Assembly: GCA_964390565.1 (NCBI GenBank)
Contig: CAYMII010000010.1
Coordinates: forward strand, 1-64,000
Source: UBA8529 sp964390565
GTDB lineage: Bacteria > Bacteroidota > Bacteroidia > Bacteroidales > Tenuifilaceae
Length of the DNA: 64,000 nucleotides
Direction: 5' to 3'
Shown here piece after piece: positions 18,001 through 28,100 of this stretch; within the stretch, counting starts at the first letter, position 1, and every line of letters begins with the position of its first letter. The notes under the pieces are model-generated. The model worked only from the letters and a program-made list of their open reading frames with translations, was not told where the DNA came from and did no database searches. Made by a program: the position numbers and the translations under genes.

Positions 18001-21000
18001 TTGTAGCTAATGGTGATTATTTCATCTTGAGCAAAGTTATCCTTCCCCGAATTATTGATAACAACCGAGAGAGTTGGATTTTCGTTATCACAAAACGAAG
18101 GGGTTGGGTTTTGAATGCTAATAACGCTCAGATCTTTTGCGTTTATGTAAACGCTATCGGTATGGGTTCCGCACGAATGGAATGCTGTAACAGTTGCGTA
18201 GTACCATGCCGAGTTAAGGCTTGGAACATTAAATGTTTGAGTTGTAACAGAACTGTTGCTCCACGAATACTCCATGAAACCAGTCCCAGCATCAAGTACA
18301 ATTGATGTTGCATTTATGCTAACAATTGTATCCTGAGGGAAGTTGATATTTGGTAGCCCCCAAACATTAGTTGTTACCTTTAGCGTATCATTATTCTTAT
18401 CTGGGTCTTCATTTATTTTTGAATAAATTCTAATTTTATACTCCTTAGCGAGCGATAGGTCTAGCCCATTGGTAAAAGTATATGTTACAGTTTCATCTTT
18501 TGCTATGTTGGCCAAGGGCTCGAATACTTCTGATACTTTAACTACTCCGTCAACCATGATGGACAGAGGAATTGTTTTAGTAACCGTTGAGCCAGGCCCA
18601 ACAGCATTAGGCCCAAGGTTTGTTATAGAAATTTGAGGTTTTACTGTGGTGCTATACTCGCAAGCATCTGAAAGCCCAATTGGGTCGGTAATGGTTATAT
18701 CGCTTGTTGATTCAACCACTTCAATTGTATCTTTTGCAGTACAGCTATTCTCATTGGTTACGGTCGAGATGTAGAAACCAAATTGATCAACAGTTATTTG
18801 TTTAGTATCTGTTGGAGGAGTTAATGGGGCTAGAGGTGGTTTCGATTCCCATGAATAGTTTAAATAATCTACCATCCCATTTTGCCCAGCATTAAGCACA
18901 ACACCAAGTGCAAGTTGCTCAACGGTCACAGCCTTATCAGCACCAAGGGAATAATCGGGCACGCCCCTAACTTGTAGTGTTGTTTTAAGCGTATCATTGA
19001 GCCTATTTAAATCTTGATTTATATTGGTATTAAGCCTTAGCGCATGAGATCCTTTATTGAAAATGTTAAAAGTACCTTTTGTAATAAATGTAGTAGAATC
19101 GGCAGATGGCACCATTGAGCCAACGGTAAGTGTATCTTTTACTACATTTTCGTTTCTTAGCTTGATGTCGATAGGTATTTTCAATCCAGCCTTTAAGGGT
19201 CGATACCCATGGTTGGTAACTTTTGCAGTTAACTTAACGTTGTTGCCTATGTAGCAACCTGATATTGGTGAAACTAACCGTTTAACCCCAACATCATAAG
19301 GCAATTCGTAGATTTTAATGTTGTCTATAGCCACACCTTCTTTTGTGTTTATGGCATCTGATGAGTATTTAAAACGGAATTTAACGTTGTTAAGCCCAGT
19401 TACTCTATTTGGTCCGCTAATTGGCAGTAAGGTTTTGGCTGTAACATAATTGGAGGCGCTTTCGCCAGTCCATCCATCGGAGCCAAGGGTGGAAACGGAT
19501 GTTCCAGTACACCAGTTTTGGGTGTGATTGGTATTCTCTGGAACAATTAGCCAGTTTTGTCCACCATCTATTGAATACTCTAGCCTAAAGCCATCAACCC
19601 CAAGTTCGCTGTTTATAAAGTAATCAAACGAAAAAACAGGATATTCAGCCAGTTCAAAGTTAAAGCAAGGGCTTTCGAGGTATGAAACCTCTGTGCTATT
19701 GTGATTACCTTTAAGATTGGTCACCCAAGCCTTTGTACCATTCGATGCTGTATCGATCTTGGTTGCAGCAGGTATTCCCCATGCCCAAGAGCTATTAGCA
19801 CCTGATGGATACCAAAAACCATTTGTGGTTTCGAACGAATTTGAATATGCGTAATTATAAGATGGGTAAACATAAATAGAGGTACTATAGGTATCGTTAT
19901 TTGAGTCCTCGTCACCAGTCAGAAAGGTCTTAAATTTAAGTTGCTTAAGGCCAGGCGTTGACAGGTTGGCTGTAGCCGTAAATGTATGGGTATAGTCACC
20001 TTCAATCGCTATGGTTGGGTTGATTAACTGCTTAGTGTATGTTACGCCATTATCTATTGAGAACCCAACTTCGAATGGAGTGCTAATCGGCTCACCTCCA
20101 TAGTTCTTAATGATCACAGTAACTGGCTCGCTCCCCATTCCGCAATGTTGGGTTGGAGATGTGATGCCACTTACCCCTAAATCCTTGGCGATGAAATCGC
20201 CGGTAATGGCAAAGTTATCGATATTCCATCCTCCGAAAAGGCCTGTAGCATCTGATTCATCTATGGATATGCGAACTTTAACTTTTTCTTTACGGGTTGC
20301 CAAATTGCTAATATTATGGCTCATGTTTTTCCAGAAGTTGTCCTGAATGGTAATTGTGTTTTCCATTAGCTTTGTCCAGGTAACCCCATCGTCAGCGCTA
20401 AGCCAAATTCGCCCTCTATCAACAGATTCTACATTGAGCCACCTTTTAAAGCGTAGGTTTATGTTTTGATAGTATTTTGCATTTGCTGCTGGATTCATTG
20501 TGGCTCTATGGGCTGTACCTTCTGTAATATTTGCAGGGTAATTTCCCGAAAGATTAGTAGCAAGTACTTTGGTGCCAGCGTAAGCAAATAAAGGATCGTT
20601 ATGGCCAACTCCAGTTGGTACGCCAATTTCCCATGAACTATTCATCTCCCATCCACCGGGAGATTCAAACGTGAACGCCACAATAGACTCTTCTATTGTA
20701 CTATACCCCGATGGATCTTGGATTACCGATGGGAAATAGTTTCCTCCAATCGTCAAACTATTCGCCGGAATGGATATATCCGCCCTATTGCCATGTATGG
20801 CTGTTGCGCTTATATCGGCGCAAATCCATATGTAATTAAGACCAGTATTTAGGAGCTGTTGACCATCCTTAAAGCGAATGATATCCCCATCAAATTCTGC
20901 GTTTAAAGGTGCTGGATTGCTATTTGAGAATACGCTATCGCGTGTGTAGTAAAGTTTACATGCGCTGATATCCGAAATGGATGTGCCTGTATAATTAATG

Positions 21001-21704
21001 TTAGCACTAGTGAGGTATAGATTGTTGGTGTTGCCCGATACAGCAACTTCTACAAATGCGATGGGGTTTAATGTAGTTTTTGTTGGTAAATAATCAACTG
21101 CTTGATAGGTTTTAACAGAGCTAACGCTACGTGGCACGTTTCCTCGCTCATCTATTAAAATTTCATCTAAACATATGCCCCAGCCATACTTTGAGGTGGC
21201 AACAAATGATATTTGGCATTTCTCAACTTTAACTTCATTGGGTAAAACTATTTCCTTATAAGTCCAATCAATAAGGGTGTTCGTGAATTTTTGAAGCGAA
21301 AACCATTGGGGTGAGGTTGGGCTTACCCTATAAAAAACCTCAAGTTCATCCGTATTATTCCATTCATCTTGAGTTAAATAGAACGAAAGCACGGGCTTTG
21401 TGCTATACCTAAGATCCATTGTTGGTGAGATTAACCGAGCCGATTTATCGTAGCCTTCAACTTGGTATAATGCGTTTTTTGTTCCAGCATAGGCTGTCGC
21501 TGGATTTCTAAAATCCTCGTTACCTATAGAGTATCCGCCACCGTTCTCGAATCGCCACAAGTAAATTCCCGAAATTACTTTATTCTCCCATCCGGTCATG
21601 CTGCCTTCAAAACCTTCATAAAGGTATACCTGTCCTTGTGCCATAGCATTACTGCTGCTTAGTAGCAGTGCTATTGCTATTAATAGAGTGTTTACCCTTT
21701 TCAT
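15075..21704 (-). CDS. giant secreted surface protein, CARDB/Ig-like repeats, T9SS type A sorting domain
   Basis: 2209 residues. Signal peptide ends near SSNAMAQ. The N-terminal third holds several jelly-roll (MAM/choice-of-anchor J-like) units with patterns such as GWEMNSSWEIGVPT and GWNIDNFAITGDF. From about residue 800 there is a series of CARDB-like modules (each beginning like DLSIESLVTPLAVNCALS and carrying NxGxxxxxxG) alternating with short Ig-like units ending GxYxVxVTDxNGC. The last 80 residues, from YFPNPVNNELSI to GLYLLKVGNGKG, form a type A T9SS C-terminal sorting domain, so it should cross the outer membrane through T9SS and be anchored or released. Adhesive or structural role inferred. 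Confidence 0.9.
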   Translation of the reverse strand: MKRVNTLLIAIALLLSSSNAMAQGQVYLYEGFEGSMTGWENKVISGIYLWRFENGGGYSIGNEDFRNPATAYAGTKNALYQVEGYDKSARLISPTMDLRYSTKPVLSFYLTQDEWNNTDELEVFYRVSPTSPQWFSLQKFTNTLIDWTYKEIVLPNEVKVEKCQISFVATSKYGWGICLDEILIDERGNVPRSVSSVKTYQAVDYLPTKTTLNPIAFVEVAVSGNTNNLYLTSANINYTGTSISDISACKLYYTRDSVFSNSNPAPLNAEFDGDIIRFKDGQQLLNTGLNYIWICADISATAIHGNRADISIPANSLTIGGNYFPSVIQDPSGYSTIEESIVAFTFESPGGWEMNSSWEIGVPTGVGHNDPLFAYAGTKVLATNLSGNYPANITEGTAHRATMNPAANAKYYQNINLRFKRWLNVESVDRGRIWLSADDGVTWTKLMENTITIQDNFWKNMSHNISNLATRKEKVKVRISIDESDATGLFGGWNIDNFAITGDFIAKDLGVSGITSPTQHCGMGSEPVTVIIKNYGGEPISTPFEVGFSIDNGVTYTKQLINPTIAIEGDYTHTFTATANLSTPGLKQLKFKTFLTGDEDSNNDTYSTSIYVYPSYNYAYSNSFETTNGFWYPSGANSSWAWGIPAATKIDTASNGTKAWVTNLKGNHNSTEVSYLESPCFNFELAEYPVFSFDYFINSELGVDGFRLEYSIDGGQNWLIVPENTNHTQNWCTGTSVSTLGSDGWTGESASNYVTAKTLLPISGPNRVTGLNNVKFRFKYSSDAINTKEGVAIDNIKIYELPYDVGVKRLVSPISGCYIGNNVKLTAKVTNHGYRPLKAGLKIPIDIKLRNENVVKDTLTVGSMVPSADSTTFITKGTFNIFNKGSHALRLNTNINQDLNRLNDTLKTTLQVRGVPDYSLGADKAVTVEQLALGVVLNAGQNGMVDYLNYSWESKPPLAPLTPPTDTKQITVDQFGFYISTVTNENSCTAKDTIEVVESTSDITITDPIGLSDACEYSTTVKPQISITNLGPNAVGPGSTVTKTIPLSIMVDGVVKVSEVFEPLANIAKDETVTYTFTNGLDLSLAKEYKIRIYSKINEDPDKNNDTLKVTTNVWGLPNINFPQDTIVSINATSIVLDAGTGFMEYSWSNSSVTTQTFNVPSLNSAWYYATVTAFHSCGTHTDSVYINAKDLSVISIQNPTPSFCDNENPTLSVVINNSGKDNFAQDEIITISYNTPEESVSKDFTLTTALNAGDSRTFSFDNPVKMPNGEGFINVTALIANDPTSSNNHIEKSFEKRLSPTVSFNPSTISRVFGSTPYYVSPIYSSDVRSYEWKDPYMTSIGYDSLYKIENSPPGRTLHVIAYEGLAQVGCKDTASLTIISDDMAIDAIKSPANKCELTSNTPVTITIANKGNFIYPSLTPYTVDIYVDGELTFTENKTLQGDFGAGAIRDITLTNTLNLLSKTTTTIQVNISTSADVVAANNTLNKTVYSTGYPSVNLGSNRTVYAYKDTLRTGGDYASYEWLFNGDSDGIDSVYIADKTGNYKVNVVDYNGCDGTSNEITLTFVVEDISLKTLDKPNTGCGLSLTEPVRVTVENTGSVAIASGKELTIEFRQIAPPNTTIATGTQNFTLSSNLAAEQTRTFDLTNTMSFPNNIEYSIKAWVKMTGDMRNINDTLFSTVRSYPAMLYNQFNVDTIEIVKADTTLDAGSGFSSYLWNTGATSQTLNINTSGQYWVEVTNTNNCKGKDSVYVKFLHDLSIESLVTPLAVNCALSTTQTITVSLKNEGNNIIPSGTSIPLTLKVASTLVATESFVLISNLAAGSSVNYTFTYKPNLATVGDYLLEISAKLKNDNSLSNNTKIYSVRTQGAPVPNLGLDRFISTPTVLNPGTFSSYLWHDNTTNPTFTANQTGTYSVTVTDGNGCTGYDEVVLTWQENVDVQATALVSPLASPLTNCYNSEGQTITITLKNLGSSTLTSGQTIDVSYQVNTNTPVVQTLTLTSDLATNQTRNFTFNQKAILDPQTYTLYFKTIINSVSGTSTNYPVIINANPVFAFSSDTIKTSLPYQLLSGISGVTYSWNTGSTNASIQVSTYGKYWLTVTSPTTGCSTTDTIVIANLTAVETIPGSNAKVTYFPNPVNNELSIKIETDKNESFTIDLINPSGQIVKNIKTDHTLFYSDKIDVKGFNSGLYLLKVGNGKGNAVFKVIVQH

Positions 21705-22140
21705 AGTTGATATATTTTGTTAACAAATATCTGAAAAATATACTTAATAACTTTCATCTGATTAGAAAAACCAACTTAATTATGTTTAAACCCCTTATTA
21801 TTTTAAATGTTGTTGAAAATAAAAATAGTTACTAATCGCATCATGATTGAAGTTATTTTGTCGATTAATAGCGTTTTACACCAAAAGGAGCATGAGCCGA
21901 TTCTCACTCAAAAAGCCTCAGCAAATTTTTTACAATAATATTCTCTCAGTTAGGTTAAAACAAACCGAAAGCAAAAACTCCCTAAATAGATATAAAAATC
22001 TATTGACTTAAAATTATAATTATTATATTGCTAAGTCTAAAAATAGCTTTTCTAGTAATTTGCTATTTTTGTATTTGTACACGATAAAAATAACTTTGTT
22101 GCTTTTTTATCGTAAAAAATGATAATTTATCATTTAAAAT
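21705..22140. other. divergent intergenic region between two giant T9SS cargo genes
   Basis: 436 bases, AT-rich. It must carry both promoters. On the plus strand TATTTTTG at 22064-22071 fits the -7 consensus for the 22141 gene; no good -33 is seen. On the minus side no clean box is found. No repeat or RNA gene is recognised. Confidence 0.6.
22064..22071 (+). promoter_or_regulatory. candidate -7 box for the PKD-repeat protein gene
   Basis: TATTTTTG matches TAnnTTTG and lies 70 bases upstream of the ATG at 22141. No -33 partner is evident. Confidence 0.35.
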
Positions 22141-25100
22141 ATGGCATCAAAATACAAATATAGGTTGTTGGTCAAAATTTTAATGGCTTTCCCAATGCTT
22201 TTTATAACAATGCTTAGCATAGGGCAAACTGATACCGAATTTTGGCTTTCTGCTCCTGAAATTAACAGGTATCACTTCGATGGTTCAGTACCCCCTGGCA
22301 ATAAGGGTTATCCTATTTTCATCCGTTTAACCACTTTTGATAAAGCGGCTAATGTAACCATATCCATGCCAGCCAATGCTGCAAACTTTACGCCCATTAC
22401 TCGCCATATTGACCCTTATAAAACTGAGAAGATAGATTTAAAACCCTATTTAGGCGATGATCAGCCTGGTATAAATGAGTTTACCTCTATGGAGAACAGA
22501 TTATGCTGGACAACATCTAACACTAGCATAGCACAGCCCTATATAAATCGAAACAACAAGGGTATTCTGATAGAATCGGATAACAAAATAACAGCGTATT
22601 ACGAAATTGGAGCCCCTTACAATATGGACTTATTGTCGTTAAAGGGAAAAAATGCCTTGGGAACAAAATTTTTTGTACCTTTTCAGAACTCGCTAAACGC
22701 CGATGCTGCTCCTGGTGCTCGCTACGATTTAACCCGAAAACCCTATAATTCCATTGATATTGTTGCTACCGCAGATAATACGAAGATATTAGTAACAAAT
22801 ACCAATAGGCCAATTTTTATTCATGTTAGTAGTGCTGTTGGAACATCCAAAGTGGCTGGAACACATGAGATTTGGCTAAATAGGGGAGAAACAGCTATTA
22901 TTGCGCCTTACAGAGATCCTTCGCCAAAAACTCATGAATATCAAACAGATTACATTGCAGCCAATAGGCTTACGGGCACATTAGTTGAGGTTGATCAAAC
23001 TGTCGGCAGCAAAGCGCCTATTGCTATTATTTCGCGCGATGATATGGTGCGAAGTAGCACTGGTAATGTTGATGTGGTTGCAGATCAGATTGTTCCTATA
23101 CTTGATCAGGATGGTAAATACCTTATAGGTACTGATTATGCTGTAGTAAGGGGTTTAGGGCGTAATGACGAAGAGTTTGCTTATGTTGTTGGTACTGTTA
23201 ACGGTACTACATTTCGAGTAAATGATGCAACAAATTATGTTGTAAATGCAGGTGAAACAGTTCCTATTCCAAAACCAACCACCCAACCAATAACCACCAT
23301 TAAGTCGTTAGACCCCTTGAAACCAGTATATGTTTATCACATGTCAGGTGCTGGTGCACAAAAGGCAGGTGCTTTAATACCAACTATAAGCAATTGTACA
23401 GGTTCTAGGCGTGTTGCCTTTAACCGTACAAAGGGATTGTGGGGCGGTTATAACTACGACTTTTATTTAACCATTTTAGTATGGCATACAGGGGTTGGAA
23501 AATTTAAATTAACAAAGAATGGGGTTGATGTTACCGCTTCGTTGCCTGCATTAAATGTTGTTGGTAATTTTTTACCATTGCCACAGGCCGGTGCGCCTTA
23601 CAGTAATTGGCGTTACGCCAGAATCCCCGCAAACGTTTTAACGGCTGGTGATGATGAAGCGTATACCCTCGTAAATGATGAGAACGTATTTCACCTTGGC
23701 GTTTTAAATGGCACAACAGATGCTGACTGCTTTTACGGCTATTTCTCAAATTTTAATCAGATTGAAGCGTTAGCTACTGTAGGGCCATCAATAAACCCTG
23801 AAATAAGCCTTTGCTATGGCGCAAGCACTCAGCTCGATGCTGATGGGGGTGCGAAATTCAGCTGGTCACCGATAACTTTTCTCGATAATCCGCTAATTGC
23901 TAACCCCAATGTTATTTTTCCTACTGTTACTACCAAATATACGGTAACTGTTAGCGGGGCGTGTGATTTAACGAGTTCAGCCGATGTCACGGTGAACGTA
24001 TCAAATGTAATTCCATCATTCACTGCCGATACCCTTCATGGGTGCGATACGCTTACTGTTAAATTTAAAAATACCTCTGTGGGTGATATTAAAAGGCTAA
24101 CCTGGTATCAAAAGCAGAGCACTGATCCCGGCTCGGGTGTTGTTTTTAAAAATGTTTTAATAACTCCAACGTCTCCACCCTCAGCGCATGAAGCATCCTA
24201 TAAATTTTCAAATACAACATCAAGCCCAATAACTTACGTTGTTAACCTAAAAATACAATCAACAAGTTGTATCAAGGTTATAAGTAAAAATATTATTGTT
24301 TATCCCAAAGTTAAGGTAGCACCCACGGTTATTCCTAATAATGGATGCCAGCCGCTTAATGCGCAGTTCTCTGCCAATGCAACAGGAGCAACAGGTACAT
24401 GCACGTTTAACTGGGAGTTTGATGATGGAGGCTCATCTTCTCTTGCAAATCCATTACATACTTATAATAATCTTAGCAGCACTTCAAAAGCTTTCGTGGC
24501 AAAGGTAAAGCTAACCGACCAATGGAATGTGTGTAAGGATAGCAGTACCGTTAATGTAACCGTTCAACCTTTTATAAAAGCGAGCTTTGTTATCAATAAA
24601 ATTGAAGGCTGCTCGCCACTTAGCATTACCATTGATAACGATAGCAGGGGTGGTATTGACCAATGGTATTGGGATAGGGATGGGGACGGTACTGATGATT
24701 ATACCGGAGAGGGTAGTGGTACAATAACATTGAATAACCCAACGATTACTAATACTGTGCGAAGTGTTCCTATCCGTTTGCGTGTTACTAATTCATGGGG
24801 CTGCTCCGATGTGATTACGCGTACTATTAATGTATTCCCGCAAGCAGTAATTAATACTTTCTCTTTAGATAACCATGGCAATGCCTTGGGATGCTCCCCA
24901 TTAAATATAGACTTTGCTGCAACAACGACCAATGCAACAATATATCATTGGCTAATTGATGGCAACGCATTTGATAAAACTACTGTAGCAAATTATGTTT
25001 TTGACAACTTTGGTGCTGCATTTGTAACCAAAACAGCTTCGTTTACAGCAAACAATCAATATGGTTGTTCTACTACTCAAACGCAACCAATTACCGTTCA

Positions 25101-28100
25101 GCCATTTGTTGATGCTCAGTTTGTAGCCGATAATGAGGTGGGCTGCTCGCCTTTAGGGGTGAACTTCATTAATGCTTCGTCCCTTGGCTCAAGCCTGTTC
25201 CAATGGTTTATCGATGGGGCATCATATTCAACAACCACAAATATTCCTGCACAATTGTTCAATAACCCTACGGTTACTAACGTCCCAAGGATTATCCCTG
25301 TTAGGTTGGAGGCTCGAAATGCCGCAGGCTGTACCGATGATTTAACTAAGAATATTACTGTCAATCCTCTTGCAACTGCTAGTTTTACTTATACCGATGC
25401 AGGCAATCTAAATCATTGTTCACCTTTTTCTACTAATTTTACGAGCACAGTAACCAATACTGACACCTATCAATGGGAATTCGGTACTTATGGTGCTTCA
25501 AATGCTCCAAACCCAGCATTTAACTTTGTTAATGATGGTACTGCAGATATTACTATTCCTGTCACTTTAACAGCAAATAATATATCTGGGTGTCCTGCAA
25601 ATACTTCACAAAATATAATTATTAGACCCGGCGTTAAAGCGCTGTTCAGTATCGACAAAACAGCTGGATGCCCTCCGTACGATGCTACTGTTTCGGCAAC
25701 GATGTCGGCGGCTATAACCAATTATACTTGGGATTTCGATGGTGTTCCATATACTGGTGCAAATCAAATATTTCCAAACCTGTCAAATCTAACAGGTATA
25801 GATATCACTAAAAATATTACACTAACTGTTGGTAACGGCTTCTGCTCCGATGCGACATCAAAATCAATTGTAGTTTACCCACAGGTTGACGCGCAATATA
25901 CAGCGTCAATATTATCGGGTTGTAGCCCGTTAACTGTAAATTTTGCTAGCCAATCAGCTCTTTATGGTACATTAGCGCCTGTTAACAATATTGTTTGGGA
26001 TTTTAAGGATGCTTCAACTGCTATTACAACCCCAATTACACATACCTTTGTTAACCCAGATCATACTAACCCTCAGGTATTTAATGTAACATTAACAGCA
26101 ACAACCGATAAGGGGTGTACTGAAACTGAAACGGTGCCAATAACTGTTAATCCTACTGTAAATGCAGCCTTTAACTCCATGGTTGTTCAACCTTGTACAC
26201 CAGTTAGAATAAACGTTAAGGACGTCTCCTTTGCTGGACCAACAATCTCTACTTTCACATGGACTTATGCAGGAGGTGTTCTGCTGCCACCTGAGGATAA
26301 AGATTTTGATATCGATTTTGATAATCTTGATCCTATAAATCCTATAAGCAGAACGATAACTCTTGATATTAGCAATACCTATGGCTGTACGAGCAGCAAA
26401 TCGCAAAACTTTACAATCGATCCTAAGGTATTTGTTGCAATGGCTCTTATCGCACCTGTTGATGGAGGAGGTACTCCTATTGATAGGCTTTGTGCACCTG
26501 CTAAGTTCACATTTGGCAATAACTCAACAGGGGCTGATTTGACCTATACATGGGACTTTAAGGATGGTGTAACCCAAACTACCAATACGACAGCATCCTT
26601 TGATCATACTTTTGAAAATAGAACCGCAGCTACTAAACAATTTGATGTTCAGCTATCGGCAGTGAACCTAAAAGGTTGCTCAGGTTCGGCTACCCGCTCA
26701 GTTTGGGCTTACCCCGAGGTGGACGCCAAGTTCTCTATGACAAGGGATAGCTCATGTACGCCTTTCTACATCAAGTTAAAGGATGAGTCGTTAAATGGTA
26801 CACAATGGAGCTGGGATTTTGGTCATACAATTTTAGGTGTACCTCAAGCAAGAACTTCAATTGTGCCAGGAGAAACATTTACTAAGCTAATTGATAACGA
26901 GACTGTCACTGATCAGATAAAAAATTATAAGATTTTACTTACTTTAGATGACTTAGTTACTGGATGTAAGGATACGATCTCGCAGAAACTAGAGGTTTAC
27001 CCAAGAGTAATTTCTAATTTTACAGTAACTCCAATAAGCGGATGTAGCCCCACAACGGTTACATTTACTAATAGCTCATCAGGATTGGGTAATTACCTAT
27101 GGGAACTCGATAACGGTTTATCGTTTACTCAAGCAGTTCCTGTTCCACTGAGCATTTCGAATAGTTCAACTGTTAACGAAAAGATAGTTAATGTTAAGCT
27201 AACCTCAACCAACGTGCTGGGTTGTAAAGCCGTTTCATCAAAAACGGTAACTATTGCTCCAACTGTAAAGGCATCGTTCACATCTTCAATAATAGAAGGA
27301 TGCGATCCGTTTACTGCTAACTTCTTCAACCTTACTCCTTCAACGGCTTATAACTATAGTTGGAGTGTTGATGGAGCCCCTCAGGTTGTAACTCAGGATT
27401 ACAGTAGGGCATTTACAAATTTATCGAACCCACCGGTTATCAATAAATATAAGGTACTACTTGAATCATCTTATAAACTTAATGCAACGTGTAAGGATAC
27501 AGTAAGCAAAACAATAACCGTTTATCCAAGGGTGTATCCAAACTTTACGCTTTCAAATACGGTGAGTTGTCACCCATTAACTACAGACATGAATAACAGC
27601 ACCGTTTCGTATAATAATTCGGCTGCTTATACATGGAATTTAGGCAACGGAACTTTCTCCAATATCAAAGATCTTACAAATCAGCTATACAAGAATAATT
27701 CTTCAACTAAGGATACTACCTATAGTATTAAGTTAATTGCTCGCTCTATACACCAGTGCGTTGACTCTACCTCAAGAACGTTAACCGTTCATCCGCGGCC
27801 AATTGCATCGTATGTGATGAATAATGAGAGCGTTAGTTGCTCGCCATTCTTAGTTACGCTAAACAATTTTTCAAGTGGACAAGAACCGCTTAGCTACTCA
27901 TTCGATATGGACGATGGCACAATTTACACTCCTTTAAATAAAAGCGATATAATTAATCATACATATCATAATACAACAAGCGATAATGAGGATTATACAA
28001 TAACCCTTACAACTACAACTCCATTTGGTTGTAATCATTCTACATCACAAACAGTTTATGCCTACCCCGAGGTTTTGGCAAGATTTAGCCTTGATAAAAC